This document shows, piece after piece, positions 1 through 8,423 of a stretch of DNA of 64,000 nucleotides (the first letter of the stretch is position 1; every line of letters starts with the position of its first letter). A program made the translations under genes and the position numbers. Source of the stretch: Pseudocalidococcus sp964653145 (lineage in GTDB: Bacteria > Cyanobacteriota > Cyanobacteriia > Thermosynechococcales > Thermosynechococcaceae); NCBI GenBank assembly GCA_964653145.1, contig CAZZCG010000011.1:39538-103537 (forward strand). Reading direction: 5' to 3'. The notes under the pieces were generated by a model that had not been told where the DNA came from, did no database searches, and worked only from the letters and a program-made list of their open reading frames with translations.

Positions 1-2281
1 GGAAGGCATCAGGAGAGATGATTTCGTAGAGCATCTCAATCTCTTTGTATTCTTTAAAGAAGCTTTTGCGGCGGTCTTTGTCGCGGAAGTGCTCAATCAG
101 GTTGTCTACGTCTTTGTCGTTGAAATGCTGCTCGATTAGTCGGATGTAAGGGGGAGCTTTGTCCTCCATCTTGGCTTTGAAGAGAGCCTTCAGCAGTTTG
201 ATATCTTTGAGGACGGTGTTAATTTCTTTGCTGTCGAAGGCAAGAGCTTTTTCCAACCGATTGAAGATACCCACATAGTCGAGAACAAAGCCGTGGGGTT
301 TGACCATTTCCTGGGCTTCGTTTTCATAGGGGCGATTAACACGCATGATGGCCTGGAGCAAGGTGTGATCTCGTAGGGGCTTATCGAGATACATGGCATA
401 GAGGATAGGGGCATCGAAGCCAGTGAGTAGCTTCTCGGTGACAATCAAGATTTTGGGTAATTCCCCAGGCTTGGTAAAACTTTTTCGAATTTGCTTTTCT
501 TGTTTGGGGTCGAGGTGAAAGCGTTTGAGGTTTTCGTCGTCGTTGTGGTTACCGGTGTAAACCACTTCGGAATATTCGGGGGGGAGTAACTTGTCTAATG
601 CATCTTTGTAGAATGTGCAGGCCTCGCGGTCCACGGCCACTAAAAACGCTTTATAACCCAGGGGCTCAACGTTTTGGGTATAGTGCTCAACGACAGACTT
701 GGCGACCTTATTGACGCGACTCTTGGCTTTAAGGAAGTTTTTAAGGTTGATGGCCCGATCTAGGATGCGATTGAGTTCATCAATGTCGGAGATGCCTTCG
801 GTTTCAGCCAGGGCAAGGAATTCTTCTTCGAGAACTTCGCTGGGAACCAGGAGTTGGTTAGGGGCCAGGTTGTAGTAGAGCGGTAGGGTGGTTTGGTCTT
901 CGATGCTATCAGCCATTGAATATTTGTGGAGATACCCTGGCTCGTCGATAGCTGCCCCTACTTCATCCATATTGAAGGTTTTGAAGGTGCCCTTACCGTA
1001 GGCAGTGCGATCAATGGGAGTACCAGTGAAGCCAATAAACGTGGCATTGGGGAGGCCTGCCATCAGAAAGTTGCCGAGATCGCCCCCGGTAGTTCGATGG
1101 GCTTCGTCGATCAGAACCGTAATGCTCTGGCGAGTGTTGATGTCAGCCGGGAGGTCTCGGAATTTATGGATCGTGGAAACGATGATGCCGCGATAGTCAG
1201 CTTTGAGGAGCTGCACCAATTTGCTCATTTTGTTTGCGTGCTCGATGTTCTCCAGGCCAAGGGCTGTCAGGTTCTTGAGCATTTGGTCTTCTAGTTCATT
1301 GCGGTCGATTAGCAGCAGGATGGTAGGTTTATCACCTGGGTTGGCCTTAAACAGTAGTTCTGCGGACTTGATCATGGTGAAAGTCTTGCCGCTGCCTTGG
1401 GTGTGCCATACCAGGCCACGATTCTTTTGCGGGTCTAAAGCGCGCTCAATCACTTTCTCAACTGCAATGGTTTGGTGCTGCTTGAGGATGTATTTGTTGA
1501 GGTCTTCGTCTTTTTCGGCAAAAACGATGTAGTTTTTCAGCAGACCCAGCAGGTTAGGAATATCACAGAAGGTTTTGATCTTGGCTTCTAAATTGCCGAT
1601 TTGCTCACTTTTCCAGTTAAAGATATTGCGGCGCACGATGTTCCAAGTAACGCCATAGGCAAAGCCGATCGCTTCAGTGGCGGTAAAAAGCTGATGGGGA
1701 ACCAGTAGCTCTGGGGTTTCGTTGTGGTAGCGGCGGAGCTGGTCAATCCCGATGGCGATCGCCTCATCCTTGTTGGCATTTTTGCACTCGATTACCAGGA
1801 TAGGGATACCGTTGATTAGAAAGACAACATCAGCCCGATTGCCGTAGTGACCGTTATGGAAATAGAACTCTTCGGTGACTTCGTAAATGTTATGGCACTT
1901 TTCGGCAGGGGCGTTGAGGTCACTATAGTCAATGAGTTGTAGGTCTAACTCCCGATTTTCAGCGGCATAGAAAAATTTACCCTGATTGCGGAGGTAATTA
2001 AGAAACTCACGGTTACCGTAGATGTCGGCTTTGAAGCTGCTGAGTTGGGCAACGAGTGCCCCCGCTGTTTCGGTGTAGTGGGGGTTAAAGGCTTTGACCT
2101 GTTGATAAAGTACTTCGTCAAAGAACAGAGAGGCGGATTTACAGGCCTCCTGGGGAGAACTCTTAGCCGTAAAGCCTCGCCGCTCTTGGGCTTCAGTACG
2201 CGAGATAAATGTCCAGCCAATTTCCTGTGCATACTTGAGGATACGGGCTTGAACGGTTTTATGTTCTCCAGGTTTAGGCAT
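1..2281 (-). CDS. hsdR: Type I restriction enzyme R subunit (partial, C-terminus beyond window)
   Basis: This is the ATP-dependent motor and nuclease subunit of a type I restriction complex. It translocates DNA and cuts unmodified DNA when bound to HsdM and HsdS. I read an open frame of about 760 codons from an ATG at 2281 to the window edge, without a stop. The N-terminal nuclease-like region has a PD-(D/E)xK pattern, seen as IPILVIECKNAN around residue 160. A Walker A motif (TQGSGKT) lies near residue 295, a DEAH box (IDEAH) near 388, and a GFTGTP helicase motif follows. The start lies 2 bases after the stop of the upstream AlbA_2 gene, so it is the last gene of the hsd operon. One HIP1 octamer (GCGATCGC) near 1755 is unlike the rest of the window. 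The family call is secure; the C-terminus cannot be judged. Confidence 0.95.
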   Translation of the reverse strand, partial: MPKPGEHKTVQARILKYAQEIGWTFISRTEAQERRGFTAKSSPQEACKSASLFFDEVLYQQVKAFNPHYTETAGALVAQLSSFKADIYGNREFLNYLRNQGKFFYAAENRELDLQLIDYSDLNAPAEKCHNIYEVTEEFYFHNGHYGNRADVVFLINGIPILVIECKNANKDEAIAIGIDQLRRYHNETPELLVPHQLFTATEAIGFAYGVTWNIVRRNIFNWKSEQIGNLEAKIKTFCDIPNLLGLLKNYIVFAEKDEDLNKYILKQHQTIAVEKVIERALDPQKNRGLVWHTQGSGKTFTMIKSAELLFKANPGDKPTILLLIDRNELEDQMLKNLTALGLENIEHANKMSKLVQLLKADYRGIIVSTIHKFRDLPADINTRQSITVLIDEAHRTTGGDLGNFLMAGLPNATFIGFTGTPIDRTAYGKGTFKTFNMDEVGAAIDEPGYLHKYSMADSIEDQTTLPLYYNLAPNQLLVPSEVLEEEFLALAETEGISDIDELNRILDRAINLKNFLKAKSRVNKVAKSVVEHYTQNVEPLGYKAFLVAVDREACTFYKDALDKLLPPEYSEVVYTGNHNDDENLKRFHLDPKQEKQIRKSFTKPGELPKILIVTEKLLTGFDAPILYAMYLDKPLRDHTLLQAIMRVNRPYENEAQEMVKPHGFVLDYVGIFNRLEKALAFDSKEINTVLKDIKLLKALFKAKMEDKAPPYIRLIEQHFNDKDVDNLIEHFRDKDRRKSFFKEYKEIEMLYEIISPDAF

Positions 2282-2283
2282 GA

Positions 2284-4161
2284 TTAGGGGACTGTGTAAC
2301 GTTGGGCTGGATCATTGGGGCTATCAGGATTAGTGTATTGAAGTAAACCGTCCTTTAGCAGGGGCTTGAGATACTGGTCGAGTAAATATTTCTTTTCACG
2401 CTTCAGCAAAATTACTAATTCATTGGATGATCGAGGGCTTAATTTACAAAGCTCCAGAATTAATTCTCTAATTTCTGTAGGTTTACTTCGTTTTCCAAGG
2501 GCCTGGATTTTGACTTTGATTGGGTCTGGGATGGTTTGTAATAGTAAATCTAACTTCAACTGAACCGCTTCTGATGGATGACTGTCTTGATTAGGTGTAC
2601 TAGTGTCTTGATTAGACGTACTAGTGTCTTGGTTAGGGGTGGTAAGCTCACCAGATAAGGAAAATTGCGGGGCAAGGGTGTAATGGGTCGCCCGACCTCT
2701 GCCGTTTGACTCTAGTAAGCCAGCATCTCTTAATTTGGTGAGTTTTTTGCTGGCGGTAAGGGTATCAACACCATTGGCGATGCGGTACAAAAAGTTATCG
2801 ATATGCCCAATTTGGCACAAAATGACTAAGGCTCTGGCCTCATCATTGGACAGGGAAAAGCCTCGAAATTGTTTTAACCACTGGGCATCTTCTTCTCCCA
2901 GTAGATGGTGTGTCCAGAGGGTGACGCGAAAGTGATCTTTTTCTCGCTGAGAGTCGAAACGGGGCAGGGTCAAATTGGCTTCAAGCATGGCTTCGAGCAT
3001 TACTCGGCCCCCTGTGCCTTTGGTTTCAGCTATGCCGATTTCATGCAAGACAGCGGCGATTTTTTCGTTACGGGCAAATGAGCCGGGTTGATCGATTTCA
3101 TCGGTGGGTTTGAGGGAGTAGCCAGGGTTATGGATTTCCAGACGGTTGGCATAGCGAATGATTTGGATTGGGCTGGCCGTTCGATAGTTGCGGTGCATGA
3201 CAGCATTAACGATCGCTTCCCGGATCACTTTACTGGGAATCAAGGGAGTTTCTTGCCGCTGCAAATCGCTCTCACCGAGACTAAATGATTTAGGCAGATC
3301 ATTGATGACCAAAGCAGTAAGGCGGGGAATGGCTAATAGCAGAGGTTCCCTGATTTCGGTCACACCTTGGTAGCGCTCATCTGTGTCTGAAACCCATTCG
3401 GTGCCTTCAAGGAGCATGTAGTCGATGCGATGCATGGGGAAATACCGCCGGAGGGCGATCGCTTTGCCAAACAGGATTAAGCCAGCAACGGTGGGGCAGC
3501 GGGTTTCAGGGTTTTGAGGATGGCGGGTGATGGCGTTGAGGCAATAAAGCAACTCTTGATCCCCGTAAGTAAGTTCAGCAGCATTGGGGTTGAGTTTGGC
3601 TCTTGCTTGGCGGTAGGCGTTGATGGCGTTGGGGTCTAGGTCGTCTAGGCTGGCATCGGTGACGGGTGTGGTGTCGTAGCTTTGGTTTTGGCGCTCTTGA
3701 TAAAACAGTTCAAGGTCTTTATCAGTGCATTTGACATCGGCGGAGCTAATGCGTCTAAAGGCCCCTTGGGGGAGTCCTTGTTTGGTAATGTAAACTGGTT
3801 TTTCAGTCGGAGAAGCTTCGGGAATGTAGGCGATGATGACAGTCTTACCGTCCCTCGTTTCAGGCTTGATTTGGGGGCGCAGGGCAAGATTAAAGACGGT
3901 GTTACATTGATTTGTTAAATCTAATTGAATTTTGTCGGAGTTCTGGACACCCACGAGTTCATATTGTTTGCTGGGGCTTTTGTCGGGGGATTGGATGCCA
4001 AGAATGAGATAGCCGCCACCCAGGCCAGGTTCATTGGCAAAGGCACTAATGGTTTCCCAGCAGCTTTTGCCCACTTCAGAGCCTTGTTTGACCTCGATTT
4101 GTTGGCTTTCGTCTTGGGTGGTGAGGAGTTCCCAAAGTTCATCAAAGTTGAGGGTGGACAT
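2284..4161 (-). CDS. AlbA_2 (Schlafen-type) DNA-binding / HATPase-like protein in hsd operon
   Basis: The 625-aa protein has an N-terminal AlbA_2 fold (about residues 15-150; IEVKQG, GGYLILGIQ, VIIAYIPEA). A GHKL-type ATP-binding segment near 310-390 shows EAIVNAVMHRNY and later GTGG. The C-terminal part is winged-helix-like (about 420-625). Proteins of this layout are often annotated as RecG-related putative transcriptional regulators. Their role beside type I restriction genes is not established; regulation of restriction or a separate defence role are inferences. A linker near 505-530 consists of 7-residue TPNQDTS-like repeats. Its ATG at 4161 overlaps the end of hsdS by 20 bases, and its stop lies 2 bases before hsdR, so it is translationally embedded in the operon. 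One HIP1 octamer occurs near 3456. Confidence 0.85.
   Translation of the reverse strand: MSTLNFDELWELLTTQDESQQIEVKQGSEVGKSCWETISAFANEPGLGGGYLILGIQSPDKSPSKQYELVGVQNSDKIQLDLTNQCNTVFNLALRPQIKPETRDGKTVIIAYIPEASPTEKPVYITKQGLPQGAFRRISSADVKCTDKDLELFYQERQNQSYDTTPVTDASLDDLDPNAINAYRQARAKLNPNAAELTYGDQELLYCLNAITRHPQNPETRCPTVAGLILFGKAIALRRYFPMHRIDYMLLEGTEWVSDTDERYQGVTEIREPLLLAIPRLTALVINDLPKSFSLGESDLQRQETPLIPSKVIREAIVNAVMHRNYRTASPIQIIRYANRLEIHNPGYSLKPTDEIDQPGSFARNEKIAAVLHEIGIAETKGTGGRVMLEAMLEANLTLPRFDSQREKDHFRVTLWTHHLLGEEDAQWLKQFRGFSLSNDEARALVILCQIGHIDNFLYRIANGVDTLTASKKLTKLRDAGLLESNGRGRATHYTLAPQFSLSGELTTPNQDTSTSNQDTSTPNQDSHPSEAVQLKLDLLLQTIPDPIKVKIQALGKRSKPTEIRELILELCKLSPRSSNELVILLKREKKYLLDQYLKPLLKDGLLQYTNPDSPNDPAQRYTVP
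2583..2642 (+). repeat. Three 21-bp tandem repeats coding for a heptapeptide linker
   Basis: Units begin at 2583, 2604 and 2625 (TGTCTTGATTAGGTGTACTAG and variants); the third is partial. On the minus strand they encode TPNQDTS/TSNQDTS/TPNQDS between the ATPase part and the C-terminal helix-turn-helix part of the AlbA_2 protein. The period is a multiple of three, so copy number can change without breaking the frame. Confidence 0.85.
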
Positions 4162-5464
4162 GGGACAAGCCCTCTTCTAAATCATCGAAGCCGGGAAGAT
4201 CGATGTCGTGAACGCGGATTTGGGCAGTCATGAGTTGGTGGAGAAGATTTTGAAATAGCTCTTCCAATGTCTTTTTCTTAGATACTAAAATCTGAATTTT
4301 GGAATCTATTGTCAGCAGTATTTTACTAATTTCTTGTTGTTCCTCATTTCCAGGAATTGCAATAGGGACTGATTCACACTTGCTTTTGTTTAAGTATTGA
4401 ACAGTAGTTTTGTGTGCAATTTGATTCATATAGTTTTTTCTTACTCTTAGCATCTGACATAAGAAGTAAGGATCCAGATTATCAGGACAAACAAATGCAT
4501 GTAGCTGTTGATTGATCACTAAAGGGATCTTAGCGACTGCTGAAATACCCAGGTCGCCGACACAAGTCATTATGACGCTTTCTTTAGGTAAAACTTTTCC
4601 TCCTATCTCCTCAAGGTGTTCCTTCGATACGAAGTTATTAAATGGGATGTCATGAGTGATAAAAGTTAACTCTTTTATTTCAGGAGTCGTTACCCAAGGA
4701 ATATCGCCATCAAATCTTTTTGGCTTGTTTCTACCGGGTACGATACTTCTACAGACAGTTCCAACCTCCACATAATCCCAACTTTCAGGAACCAGGCCAA
4801 TCTCTGTCTCTTTCTGCTTCTCCCCATGCAGGCCTTCAGTGAAAAGCTTGTGCATGAGGGCTTTTTTTAGCTCTGTCGTGGCCTGGATAATTTGCTCTTG
4901 TTGGGCGATCGCTCTCTGCACCGTCGAAAGCACATAAGCAATTTTCTTCTGCTCATTTAGCGGTGGTAAAGTCAGAACAGCAGACGACAAACTTGCCTGA
5001 TTGATAGTTGTCATCGTTGTTGTTTTTGACCTTTGAATTAGGTCTTGTTTTCCAATGGGCGACCGCCAATAATAAGAAAGAAATTCTGGATATACTTGCT
5101 CTTGATCAGGGACTACTCGAATCAAATGACAATCGTAAAATACAGGCTCCGATAGATTTTTTGCAATGCAATTCTGACCAATCCCTTCTCGCTTTAGAGA
5201 AGATCGAACTACAAGTAGGTCATTTTCATTGAGAAAATATCTTTCAACTTCGTCGGTGGATACGTCAATTCTTTCAAGGGTCGTGTAATCAAGATAAATA
5301 CCACCATACATATTTACAACATTTGCAAATAGAAGCCCCTTACCCTTTTGGGGCTTTTGCACGAATGCTCCATTTTGAAGCTTGTCAAGAATGAACTTGC
5401 TTACTTGCTTGGGCAGCCAATCTGTCGGTAGCGTATTTAGTTCTCTATGCCCATTGCGTTCCAT
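4142..5464 (-). CDS. hsdS: Type I restriction-modification specificity subunit
   Basis: HsdS recognises the bipartite target sequence and docks HsdM and HsdR. The product (440 aa from the ATG at 5464) has the usual two-fold architecture. A first target-recognition domain (about residues 15-150) is followed by a coiled conserved region (PPLNEQKKIAYVLSTVQRAI). A second recognition domain (about 215-365) is followed by a second conserved helix pair (NEEQQEISKILLTIDSKI). An upstream in-frame TTG at 5479 would overlap hsdM; I chose ATG 5464, 4 bases after the hsdM stop. The target sequence cannot be predicted by eye. The gene is richer in A+T than its neighbours, which is usual for this fast-evolving subunit, and contains a HIP1 octamer near 4907. 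Confidence 0.93.
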   Translation of the reverse strand: MERNGHRELNTLPTDWLPKQVSKFILDKLQNGAFVQKPQKGKGLLFANVVNMYGGIYLDYTTLERIDVSTDEVERYFLNENDLLVVRSSLKREGIGQNCIAKNLSEPVFYDCHLIRVVPDQEQVYPEFLSYYWRSPIGKQDLIQRSKTTTMTTINQASLSSAVLTLPPLNEQKKIAYVLSTVQRAIAQQEQIIQATTELKKALMHKLFTEGLHGEKQKETEIGLVPESWDYVEVGTVCRSIVPGRNKPKRFDGDIPWVTTPEIKELTFITHDIPFNNFVSKEHLEEIGGKVLPKESVIMTCVGDLGISAVAKIPLVINQQLHAFVCPDNLDPYFLCQMLRVRKNYMNQIAHKTTVQYLNKSKCESVPIAIPGNEEQQEISKILLTIDSKIQILVSKKKTLEELFQNLLHQLMTAQIRVHDIDLPGFDDLEEGLSHVHPQL

Positions 5465-5468
5465 TCTT

Positions 5469-7076
5469 CTAAGCCTCAAGCTTGAGAGAAGTGAGTATAG
5501 CCTTTAGCTGTTTATCAACATTGACAGCTTCAGCTTCTATTTCAACTAGCTCTGCAACTATTTCATGAATTGGACGGAAAGCCTCCGATTCACTCGTATG
5601 AATGTATCGACTGGGCGAAATATTATAGTCATACTTCCGAATCTCTGCCCTATCCACAATCTGACAAAACTTTTCCTCTGCCCGCCACTCAATAAACGTT
5701 TTGGCAATCCGCTCAATTCCCGCCTCTGGGATAAAGTTCTTCGGGTCGCCCTTCTCAAACACCAAACTGGCATTGATTAGCAGCAGCTTATCTTTCTGGG
5801 CTTTCGGCTTTGCCCGATTCAAAAACAACAAAATTCCCGGAGCGCTGGTGTTATAAAACAGGTTTTCTGGCAGGTAGATCACCCCTTCAATCCAATCCTG
5901 TTCCACAAAATACTTCCGCACTTCCTTTTCTTTACTGGTGCCTGCATTCCCCGACCCGCGTGACGCTGCCCCTGTATCCAATACAATCGCCGCCCGTCCC
6001 GTTGGCTTTAAGCTTGCGGCAATATGCTGCACCCAACCCCAATCTGCTGATAACTTGCCCGGAAAACCCGCCTCCTTGGGAAAGCGATTTAGCTCATCCG
6101 CATCATAATCCGCTTCCGTAAACCAATCCTGATTCCACATCGGATTTGCCACCACCCGATCAAACTGGCGCACCCCACCGGCCTGTCTAAACTTCGGTTT
6201 GCGGAATGAATCGCCAATCTCGATCTGGCCTTGCAGGTCGTGGATGATCATGTTCATGTTCGCCATTGCCCAAGTATTCGGCGTGTACTCCTGGCCATAG
6301 AGCAACAGCCGCTCATACTGTTCCTGGCCTGCCAACTGCATCCGCGCCTCTAGCTCGAACTGACACTTAATGAGCAACCCCGCTGACCCACAGCATGGAT
6401 CAAAAATTTCCATTCCTGGCTCTGGCTGCAAAATCTTGGCCATCACCAGCCCCACCTCCAGCGGCGTATAAAATTCCCCCGCACTCTGGCCACTGCCCTC
6501 GGCAAACTTGCGAATCAGATACTCATAGCTGCGCCCAATAATATCCGCCTCCACATCGGCCAAGCCCAGTCGCTTCTCACTAATTTTTTCGATCAGATTG
6601 CTGAGGCGATCGTCGTCTAAGTCACGTTGCCCGTGGGTGGTGGCATTGAAATCAATACGATCGATAATCCCCTTCAGCAGCGTGTTTTCCTTGGCAATGT
6701 CCTTCAGATAGGTGGTCAGCGTCTCCCCAATTTTGTCGGTAAGCTGCCGAATCACCGACCACACAGACTGCTCTGGGTCTTCTGGCTGGAGCGGTAAATA
6801 AAACCGAACCAGGCTATGGTCAAGCCTCACCATTTTGAAAGCTTTCTCGCGGGTCTTCACCCGTTCAGCAATCCGGTTAATCTCATCGTCAAACACATCG
6901 CAGAGACGCTTGACAAAAATCAGCGGCAGAATGAAGTCCTTATACTTTGTTGCTTCCTGTGCCCCCCGAATCGAGCAAGCTGCATCCCATATCCAGGACT
7001 CCATCGATTTTTCGGTACTGCCATTGGCTTCCTTTTTAGAGGAGCGACCGCGTTTCCGTTGCTGTGTATCAGTCAT
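5469..7076 (-). CDS. hsdM: Type I restriction-modification N6-adenine methyltransferase subunit
   Basis: HsdM methylates adenine at the HsdS-defined site and protects host DNA. The 535-aa product has the N-terminal helical HsdM domain (about residues 25-160). A methyltransferase core follows, with the SAM-binding motif DPCCGSAG at about 226-233. The catalytic motif IV reads NPMW (about 311-314) rather than the textbook NPPF; I recall such NPMW variants in one HsdM subfamily, so loss of activity should not be assumed. The ATG at 7076 is the first gene of the minus-strand operon hsdM-hsdS-AlbA_2-hsdR. No terminator is seen between the genes, which suggests co-transcription. Confidence 0.95.
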   Translation of the reverse strand: MTDTQQRKRGRSSKKEANGSTEKSMESWIWDAACSIRGAQEATKYKDFILPLIFVKRLCDVFDDEINRIAERVKTREKAFKMVRLDHSLVRFYLPLQPEDPEQSVWSVIRQLTDKIGETLTTYLKDIAKENTLLKGIIDRIDFNATTHGQRDLDDDRLSNLIEKISEKRLGLADVEADIIGRSYEYLIRKFAEGSGQSAGEFYTPLEVGLVMAKILQPEPGMEIFDPCCGSAGLLIKCQFELEARMQLAGQEQYERLLLYGQEYTPNTWAMANMNMIIHDLQGQIEIGDSFRKPKFRQAGGVRQFDRVVANPMWNQDWFTEADYDADELNRFPKEAGFPGKLSADWGWVQHIAASLKPTGRAAIVLDTGAASRGSGNAGTSKEKEVRKYFVEQDWIEGVIYLPENLFYNTSAPGILLFLNRAKPKAQKDKLLLINASLVFEKGDPKNFIPEAGIERIAKTFIEWRAEEKFCQIVDRAEIRKYDYNISPSRYIHTSESEAFRPIHEIVAELVEIEAEAVNVDKQLKAILTSLKLEA

Positions 7077-7331
7077 GTGATGGATGTTTCAAAAACGTCT
7101 CAGACACCAGAAAGAGTAGTTCTTGCTTGCAGCGACTTAGAACTTACCGCGTTTCTCAATCTATTCTAAAACTGCGGTCAAGTCAGCCAAAACAAATCAA
7201 CTTGAGGGACTTAGGGGTGTCTTATGACCGCAGAACGACTGAAGTAGCATTGCCTTTGATTGGAGTACCTTACCTCGCACAGTTTCAAGTGCAGCGGCTA
7301 GTGCGTAAAGAAACGATATTTTTTATACTCA

Positions 7332-7460
7332 CTACAGGAAATATCCATAACCATCTTTGGCTAAATCATCTTGCACCTCAGCGAGTATCTTCCCGGCCTG
7401 CCAGAGGGTACTTTCGGCAATACCGTAATAGTTGTTGACCAGTTGCTCAGAGGCCTGCAT
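7332..7460 (-). pseudogene. 42-codon ORF, probably a gene fragment
   Basis: From ATG 7460 to TAG 7332 the minus strand encodes a 42-aa peptide beginning MQASEQLVNNYYGIAES and ending DDLAKDGYGYFL. The amino-acid composition is protein-like (amphipathic helices, aromatic C-terminus), but the frame is closed by a stop 12 bases upstream of the ATG. I do not recognise a family. It reads like the surviving end of a longer gene; a genuine micro-protein is the alternative. Confidence 0.35.
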
Positions 7461-7632
7461 CTGTTCTATGGCCTAGGGCAAAAAAAGTTCTCGATGTTCC
7501 CAATTTGGGAAATGCGATACGGTTGCGTACTTCAACCCACTAGATACCGCAACTTACGGTTTATTTCAAACCCTACCAAACCCTCAATCAACATATTGCA
7601 ACGGATAGTAATAAAAGGCAACTAAAAACAAA

Positions 7633-7657
7633 CCCCTTCTAGGCGATCCTGAAGGGG
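7633..7657 (-). terminator. Hairpin terminator below the 7682-8005 gene
   Basis: A perfect 7-bp stem CCCCTTC (7633-7639)/GAAGGGG (7651-7657) has an 11-nt loop. On the minus strand it is followed by TTTGTTTTTA, and on the plus strand by CTATTTTT, so it may work in both directions. Confidence 0.7.
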
Positions 7658-7681
7658 CTATTTTTAGGAGATGAGCAGGGA

Positions 7682-8005
7682 TTACATAACCGCCGCCACC
7701 TGACTGACTAATCGCTCTGTAGTCCACTCGGCCGCTGGCAAGGTTGCCAAGTGAGCCATAGGAGCATTTACATCAAAAAACATCCTCCACTCCAGAACAT
7801 AGCTTTCTTGCTTGGGGCGTAATCTCACGATGCAACGAGGTACACCATTACTGCCCAAGTACAAATCAGCACTCTCATTATTGATAATCCATCCATCCAA
7901 ATCGAGGTGGGATAAATCCTGCTCAATACGTGACGAATCAGGAACCATAAAAGACTTTACCGGCTGCTCAGACTTAGAAGCGGCCAGCCTATCAGAAAAT
8001 TTCAT
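7682..8005 (-). CDS. Hypothetical protein of the accessory block (107 aa)
   Basis: I do not recognise the 107-aa product. It is soluble, with no signal peptide or membrane segment. Its C-terminal half contains a beta-rich stretch (GVPRCIVRLRPK, YVLEWRMFFD) and an alanine-rich helical tail. The ATG at 8005 is preceded by GGAGTAAAGT, a good ribosome-binding site. Upstream lie three 10-bp direct repeats, and downstream a strong hairpin terminator, so it seems to be an independently controlled or operon-terminal gene. It lies on the same strand as the other accessory genes to its right. Confidence 0.6.
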   Translation of the reverse strand: MKFSDRLAASKSEQPVKSFMVPDSSRIEQDLSHLDLDGWIINNESADLYLGSNGVPRCIVRLRPKQESYVLEWRMFFDVNAPMAHLATLPAAEWTTERLVSQVAAVM

Positions 8006-8025
8006 ACTTTACTCCAAAAACAACT

Positions 8026-8055
8026 TGTTGTGATGTGTTGTGATATGTTGTTTTG
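8026..8055 (+). repeat. Three 10-bp direct repeats upstream of the 7682-8005 gene
   Basis: TGTTGTGATG, TGTTGTGATA and TGTTGTTTTG follow one another without a gap, 21-50 bases upstream of the ATG at 8005. A period of about one helical turn suggests stacked binding of a small repressor or initiator. Iteron function is possible but the array is short. Confidence 0.6.
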
Positions 8056-8123
8056 GAATCTCTCAAATTGATAGAGAGATAGCGCAGCAGGGAATCGCTC
8101 AGGAATGTGACTGCACAAAAATA

Positions 8124-8420
8124 TTATAGGTTAGAGTTCAATGGTTTGGGGCGGAGATACCGATGGCCACATGGCTCCCGCTTCAGTTGCAGTAATGTCC
8201 CGGGCGGCTGGTTACAAATCATTTGGATCAGCGATTCTTTGTCGTCATAGCCAAAGTGGTAGAGCTGCATCTGCTTCATGATGCTGAATAATTCCTCTAC
8301 AGTCTTTTGCTCCAACCAGGCACGTTTCTCAGTGTCACTGGTAGCAATCTGTAAGGGTTCGGGGATGATGGGGTCGGGACAATGACGGGGAAGGGGGCCT
8401 GGGGGGATTGAATAGGTCAT
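8124..8420 (-). CDS. Hypothetical protein (98 aa), coupled to metallopeptidase gene
   Basis: The 98-aa product is proline-rich at the N-terminus (about residues 5-20) and helical in the middle (TVEELFSIMKQMQLYHFG). It ends in a basic tail. No family is recognised. Its ATG at 8420 follows the stop of the metallopeptidase gene by 3 bases, so the two are probably translated from one mRNA. Codon use and the GGCCTGG motif near its start resemble the host. Confidence 0.55.
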   Translation of the reverse strand: MTYSIPPGPLPRHCPDPIIPEPLQIATSDTEKRAWLEQKTVEELFSIMKQMQLYHFGYDDKESLIQMICNQPPGTLLQLKREPCGHRYLRPKPLNSNL

Positions 8421-8423
8421 GGG

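Larger units (their letters stand above)
7077..7681. other. 600-bp gap at the hsd/accessory boundary
   Basis: No full gene is convincing here. The plus-strand frames have no recognisable protein features. The stretch holds the hsdM promoter region at its left end, a 42-codon minus-strand ORF (7332-7460) and a hairpin terminator at its right end. It probably marks the left junction of the accessory block. Confidence 0.5.

Noticed and set aside
926..1532. Plus-strand ORFs of 60-120 codons inside hsdR
   Set aside because: They are antisense shadows of the strongly conserved helicase region of hsdR.
5469..7076. HsdM inactivated at motif IV (NPMW instead of NPPF)
   Set aside because: The gene is otherwise complete, and I recall intact HsdM subfamilies with this variant; loss of function is not supported.
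7064..7625. Plus-strand frames of 84-124 codons in the hsd/accessory gap
   Set aside because: Low-complexity composition, no start context and no family; the minus-strand fragment in the same place looks more coding.
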